A stretch of 64,000 bases of DNA from Microcoleus sp. CAWBG506 (GTDB taxonomy: Bacteria > Cyanobacteriota > Cyanobacteriia > Cyanobacteriales > Microcoleaceae): positions 1-64,000 of the forward strand of contig JAHREW010000017.1 in NCBI GenBank assembly GCA_020883125.1. The letters are read 5' to 3'. The notes below the pieces were generated by a model. The model was not told the DNA's origin. It saw nothing but the letters and a program-made list of their open reading frames with translations, and ran no database searches. The position numbers were made by a program, and so were the translations under genes. Below are positions 61,635 to 64,000 of the stretch, piece after piece (the stretch's first letter is position 1; the number at the start of each line of letters is the position of its first letter).

Positions 61635-62135
61635 ATGTCTGTCATGCCATCCACTAACGAGCAATTCTCCCAAGCTTCAAACGAGTGGGACTTGGAAACG
61701 CTATATGCTGACCTATCTTCCGCTAAGGGAAAGCGTCTCACACCCACCGAAAAGCTGCACCTGCGGGGGTTGCTGTGCGGTTACAGTCCCGCTGAAATCG
61801 CTGAAAAGCTCCATAAGAGCGTTAAAGGTGTGGAAAGTGAGATGTGTACGACTCTGTATCCACACGTTAAAAGTCTTGTGGGCAAATCTCATGAAAAAAT
61901 GGACAACTGGAGGAATATTACTGAGTGGCTTGAAGTAGCCGGATATAAAACTCAGTCATCTGCTGAATCTTTATTGAAGAATTCGGTACCAGTTGACATC
62001 ATCGGAAAAATAGCACATATAAGTATTAAAAAAAATAGAATAACAATTGAAATAGATTTGCAACTGACTGATCAATTACCTTCACAACCCCCAACTGAAG
62101 ACCTAAACAACAACAATAACCACACTAATAACTAA
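61635..62135 (+). CDS. VMAP-type helical/HTH domain protein
   Basis: 166 residues. The core LTPTEKLHLRGLLCGYSPAEIAEKLHKSVKGVESEMCTTLYPHVKSLV looks like a LuxR-type helix-turn-helix and matches the N-terminal domain found on cyanobacterial vWA-MoxR-associated (VMAP) and STAND proteins. Here it is followed by WRNITEWLEVAGYK and a C-terminal segment (SIKKNRITIEIDLQLTD) that ends in an Asn-rich tail (NNNNNHTNN). There is no effector domain. It is divergent from the TerY-P triad and could regulate it or act as an adaptor (inference). The NB-ARC protein at 6385 carries a similar N-terminal domain. Confidence 0.7.
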   Translation: MSVMPSTNEQFSQASNEWDLETLYADLSSAKGKRLTPTEKLHLRGLLCGYSPAEIAEKLHKSVKGVESEMCTTLYPHVKSLVGKSHEKMDNWRNITEWLEVAGYKTQSSAESLLKNSVPVDIIGKIAHISIKKNRITIEIDLQLTDQLPSQPPTEDLNNNNNHTNN

Positions 62136-62227
62136 ATTATAGAAACAAATTGCGATCGCCCCTTCAGCCAAAAACACCAAAGGTCGATCGCCCTTTTCAC
62201 CCAAATTTCCACCTACACACCCCAACA

Positions 62228-62295
62228 AAAGAAACCGGGTTTTTCACTAAATCTGCCGTTTCAACGCAGTATCTTCGCAAAAAACCAGGTTTCTG
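62228..62295. repeat. Inverted repeat AGAAACCGGGTTTTT
   Basis: AGAAACCGGGTTTTT (62230-62244) and AAAAAACCAGGTTTCT (62279-62294) are inverted copies with one mismatch. They lie downstream of the HTH gene and upstream of the convergent ferrochelatase-like gene. The same motif half (AACCGGGTTTTTC) is seen at 1460-1472. The T-runs next to the arms could let it end transcripts from both sides. Confidence 0.55.
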
Positions 62296-62312
62296 AGCTC
62301 TCCTAAATCAGA

Positions 62313-62831
62313 TTAGTGGTTGTGTCCGTGTCCACCATGAGAATGACCATGATCCCCATGAGAATGCTCGCCATGAGAATGACCGTGCGCTTCGTGAGAA
62401 TGCACATGATCGCGGACAACCAAATTCGGATTAACCGCGATCGCACTTTCACTCAACAACGCTTCAATTTGAGGATTAGCCCACTCCGCCGCCATTTTCA
62501 GAAACTCAGGATGGTCGTTTACGCAAGGCAATTTGCGGTAAGTAACTCCTTGACGCTGTTTCTGCAAACCCTCAATAATGTGGTCAACATCTAACAAAGT
62601 TTCGTGATTTTCTGTCGCAAATCCGATCGGCATAAACACGATCGCAGTTGCACCCAAATCAATCAAATTCTTCGCAGCCAACGTCGCATCCGGCTGTGTC
62701 CATTCAATCAGTGGCGTGTCATGATTCAGCCAGCCCACCGAAATCAAAGGATAGCGATACATCAAACGTTCCCGCACGCGATCGTACAAAGATCGTTGGT
62801 TGGGGCTGGCAATGAAAAATGGGTAATTGTT
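62313..62831 (-). pseudogene. 5'-truncated ferrochelatase-like gene with His-rich tail
   Basis: The reading starts after an in-frame stop with NYPFFIASPNQRSLYDRVRERL; only a TTG (62789) is available as start. The part LIEWTQPDATLAAKNLIDLGATAIVFMPIGFATENHETLLDVDHI, then LPCVNDHPEFLKMAAEW, matches the C-terminal third of class I ferrochelatases (FVSEHIETL...ALNxxPxFI). The C-terminus is a metal-binding tail, (G)HSHGEHSHGDHGHSHGGHGHNH-like, shown here in part. The N-terminal half with its catalytic histidine is absent, so it is probably inactive, unless it works as a nickel/metal carrier. The tail's repetitive HGHSH coding could be recent. Confidence 0.55.
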
Positions 62832-63459
62832 TTAAATCATTATTGAGCGGCTACTCATTGTTATCATCCGCTAGACTCGATTTTAAGTAAATTCGGGAAA
62901 ATACTGAATTTCAGAGTTTTTGCTGCTGCTGCGAGTCAGTTGGATTTCCCCATATTTACTGATAATTGTTAAACTGATGCCAAGTTTTTATGAAAGTAAC
63001 TTAGAATCAGGCAGGAAAATACTTAAATAACCGATCGCACATACGGTCTCTCTCTATTACGATCGGCTTGAATTATTATTAATCTGAGATGTTGCACCAA
63101 TATCAATAAGGGGCTTTTTTGTGGGTGGGGGCGGGTTTATTTAACCTGTCTGCACCCCTTAAAGCTTTTGGTGAACCCGCCCCTACAGGTTTTTGATTGC
63201 GGGTGCAAGATATTCAGATCAATACTCACCTGTCAGGAAATCGAGCTCTTGTTTAACGATGGTTGGCAGACCGATCGCGCCCTGTACAGTTAATTGTCAG
63301 CCCCTTCCCTGTTGAAAACTTTCTTTTCCCAACCCTTCCCCTTCCCCCCCGCTTCCTGTAAAGTAAATAATTGTAAAGAAATATGAGTTTTCTCTTATCT
63401 TCTGGTTAAAACCGCCAGCTAGCATTCATTCACAATTGAGACCCAGATTAGAACTTCCT
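62832..63459. other. Gene-free stretch upstream of psb32 with a GC-rich repeat
   Basis: No gene is supported. At 63119-63187 GTGGGTGGGGGCGGGTTTAT and GGTGAACCCGCCCCTACA form an inverted pair identical in type to the inner part of the element at 61362-61489. Near 63340 there is a C-rich run (CCCTTCCCCCCCG). A TTGTAAAG-containing AT-rich segment at 63368-63400 may hold the psb32 promoter. Confidence 0.45.
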
Positions 63460-64000
63460 ATGTCACAGTTTTTTCCACGCCAATTTCTAGCCTCTGCTGC
63501 TGCCTTTTTCCTGGCTTTGTCCCTGTGGGCGATCGCACCAGCAGCCCATGCTTTCAACAATCCTGATTTGTTGCCCCAAGTTCAAACGCCGATCATTGAT
63601 TTAGCTAAAGCCCTCACAGACATTGAAGAACAGGACTTGGCAAAAAATTTAGATGCCTTTGAGGCGGAAACTGGCTGGAAGTTGCGAGTGCTGACTCAGT
63701 ACGATCGCACCCCTGGTTTGGCTGTCAAAAGTTATTGGGGCTTAGATCAAAAGAGTGTATTGTTAGTTGCCGATCCGCGTGGTGGCAATCTCCTGAACTT
63801 TAATGTGGGAGACTCTTTGTATCCATTGTTGCCACGCACTTTTTGGGTGGAACTGCAAACCCGCTACGGTAATCAGTTTTTTGTACGGGACAATGGGGAA
63901 GATCGAGCGATTATTGAATCTTTGGAGTCGATCGAAGGCTGTCTGCGTCAAGGTGGATGTCGCGTGGTTCCTGGTTTGCCTAGGGAACAGTGGATTTTGA
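63460..64000 (+). CDS. psb32: Photosystem II repair protein Psb32 (TPM domain), 3' end outside window
   Basis: 180 residues are visible. An N-terminal signal peptide (FLASAAAFFLALSLWAIAPAAHA) directs it to the thylakoid lumen or membrane. The TPM/TLP18.3 domain follows: VQTPIIDLAKALTDIEEQDLAKNLDAFEAETGWKLRVLTQY, LDQKSVLLVADPRGGNLLNFNVGD and FWVELQTRYGN. Psb32 protects and speeds repair of photodamaged photosystem II. A C-terminal membrane helix is expected beyond the window end. The ATG lies 4 bp behind GAACTTCC; no strong ribosome-binding site is visible. Confidence 0.85.
   Translation, partial: MSQFFPRQFLASAAAFFLALSLWAIAPAAHAFNNPDLLPQVQTPIIDLAKALTDIEEQDLAKNLDAFEAETGWKLRVLTQYDRTPGLAVKSYWGLDQKSVLLVADPRGGNLLNFNVGDSLYPLLPRTFWVELQTRYGNQFFVRDNGEDRAIIESLESIEGCLRQGGCRVVPGLPREQWIL

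Overview
The window comes from a cyanobacterium, most likely a filamentous non-heterocystous one of the Oscillatoriales (Microcoleus/Oscillatoria type). The evidence is psbD and psbC, ycf4, psb32, cyanobacteria-specific small families (DUF4090, DUF4079, DUF1400), very frequent GCGATCGC (HIP1) octamers, many short palindromic and tandem extragenic repeats, and several large STAND/WD40 genes, intact or decayed. The genus is inferred from overall character and was not tested.

Region 1 (1-32.6 kb) is mostly core chromosome. In order it holds a peptidoglycan-binding secreted protein, tRNA-Leu(UAG), DUF4090, DUF4079, a DnaK-like protein, a small-protein/retropepsin module, an NB-ARC protein with a VMAP-type N-terminal helical domain, an L,D-transpeptidase, a KDPG/KHG aldolase, psbC and psbD, ycf4, a lipoprotein cyclophilin, a FabF-like ketosynthase, a cNMP-binding histidine kinase, mutL, an SGNH hydrolase, a SirB1-like protein, a DUF1400 protein, an SRPBCC protein, a multi-helix MscS-like protein, an NYN ribonuclease, tRNA-Asn(GUU), a GT2 glycosyltransferase, an epimerase, pilT, DUF58 and the minCDE cluster. 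psbC is not overlapped by the psbD in this window. It keeps a ten-codon fossil of a lost psbD tail at its start.

Region 2 (32.6-49.9 kb) is an accessory/defence island. An IS607-type element (serine recombinase plus TnpB) sits directly before a dnd remnant (dndD, dndE; no dndA/B/C visible). Gene scraps follow. Next comes a 1651-residue CHAT-STAND-WD40 protein, convergent with a three-gene operon encoding a lipoxygenase, a GHSFG serine hydrolase and a caspase-fold (C25/CHAT-like) protease. This protease-lipase-lipoxygenase set is the best candidate for an undescribed system. TPR and GGDEF remnants and a lone receiver protein close the region.

Region 3 (49.9-64 kb) starts with core genes (MBL-fold hydrolase, ftsZ, ftsQ). 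It then passes through a graveyard of STAND genes (a truncated P-loop ATPase and a frameshifted, internally deleted TPR-WD40 gene) with an orphan antitoxin remnant. A TerY-P-like phosphorylation triad follows (VWA, PP2C phosphatase with one membrane helix, kinase with a C-terminal DUF1036-like domain), divergent from a small VMAP-type helical/HTH protein. The window ends with a 5'-truncated ferrochelatase-like gene and the 5' part of psb32.

Caspase-fold proteases, STAND ATPases, WD40 sensors, helical adaptor domains and the TerY-P triad fit the conflict-signalling inventory known from multicellular cyanobacteria. All functional links between them are inference from sequence families and gene order.
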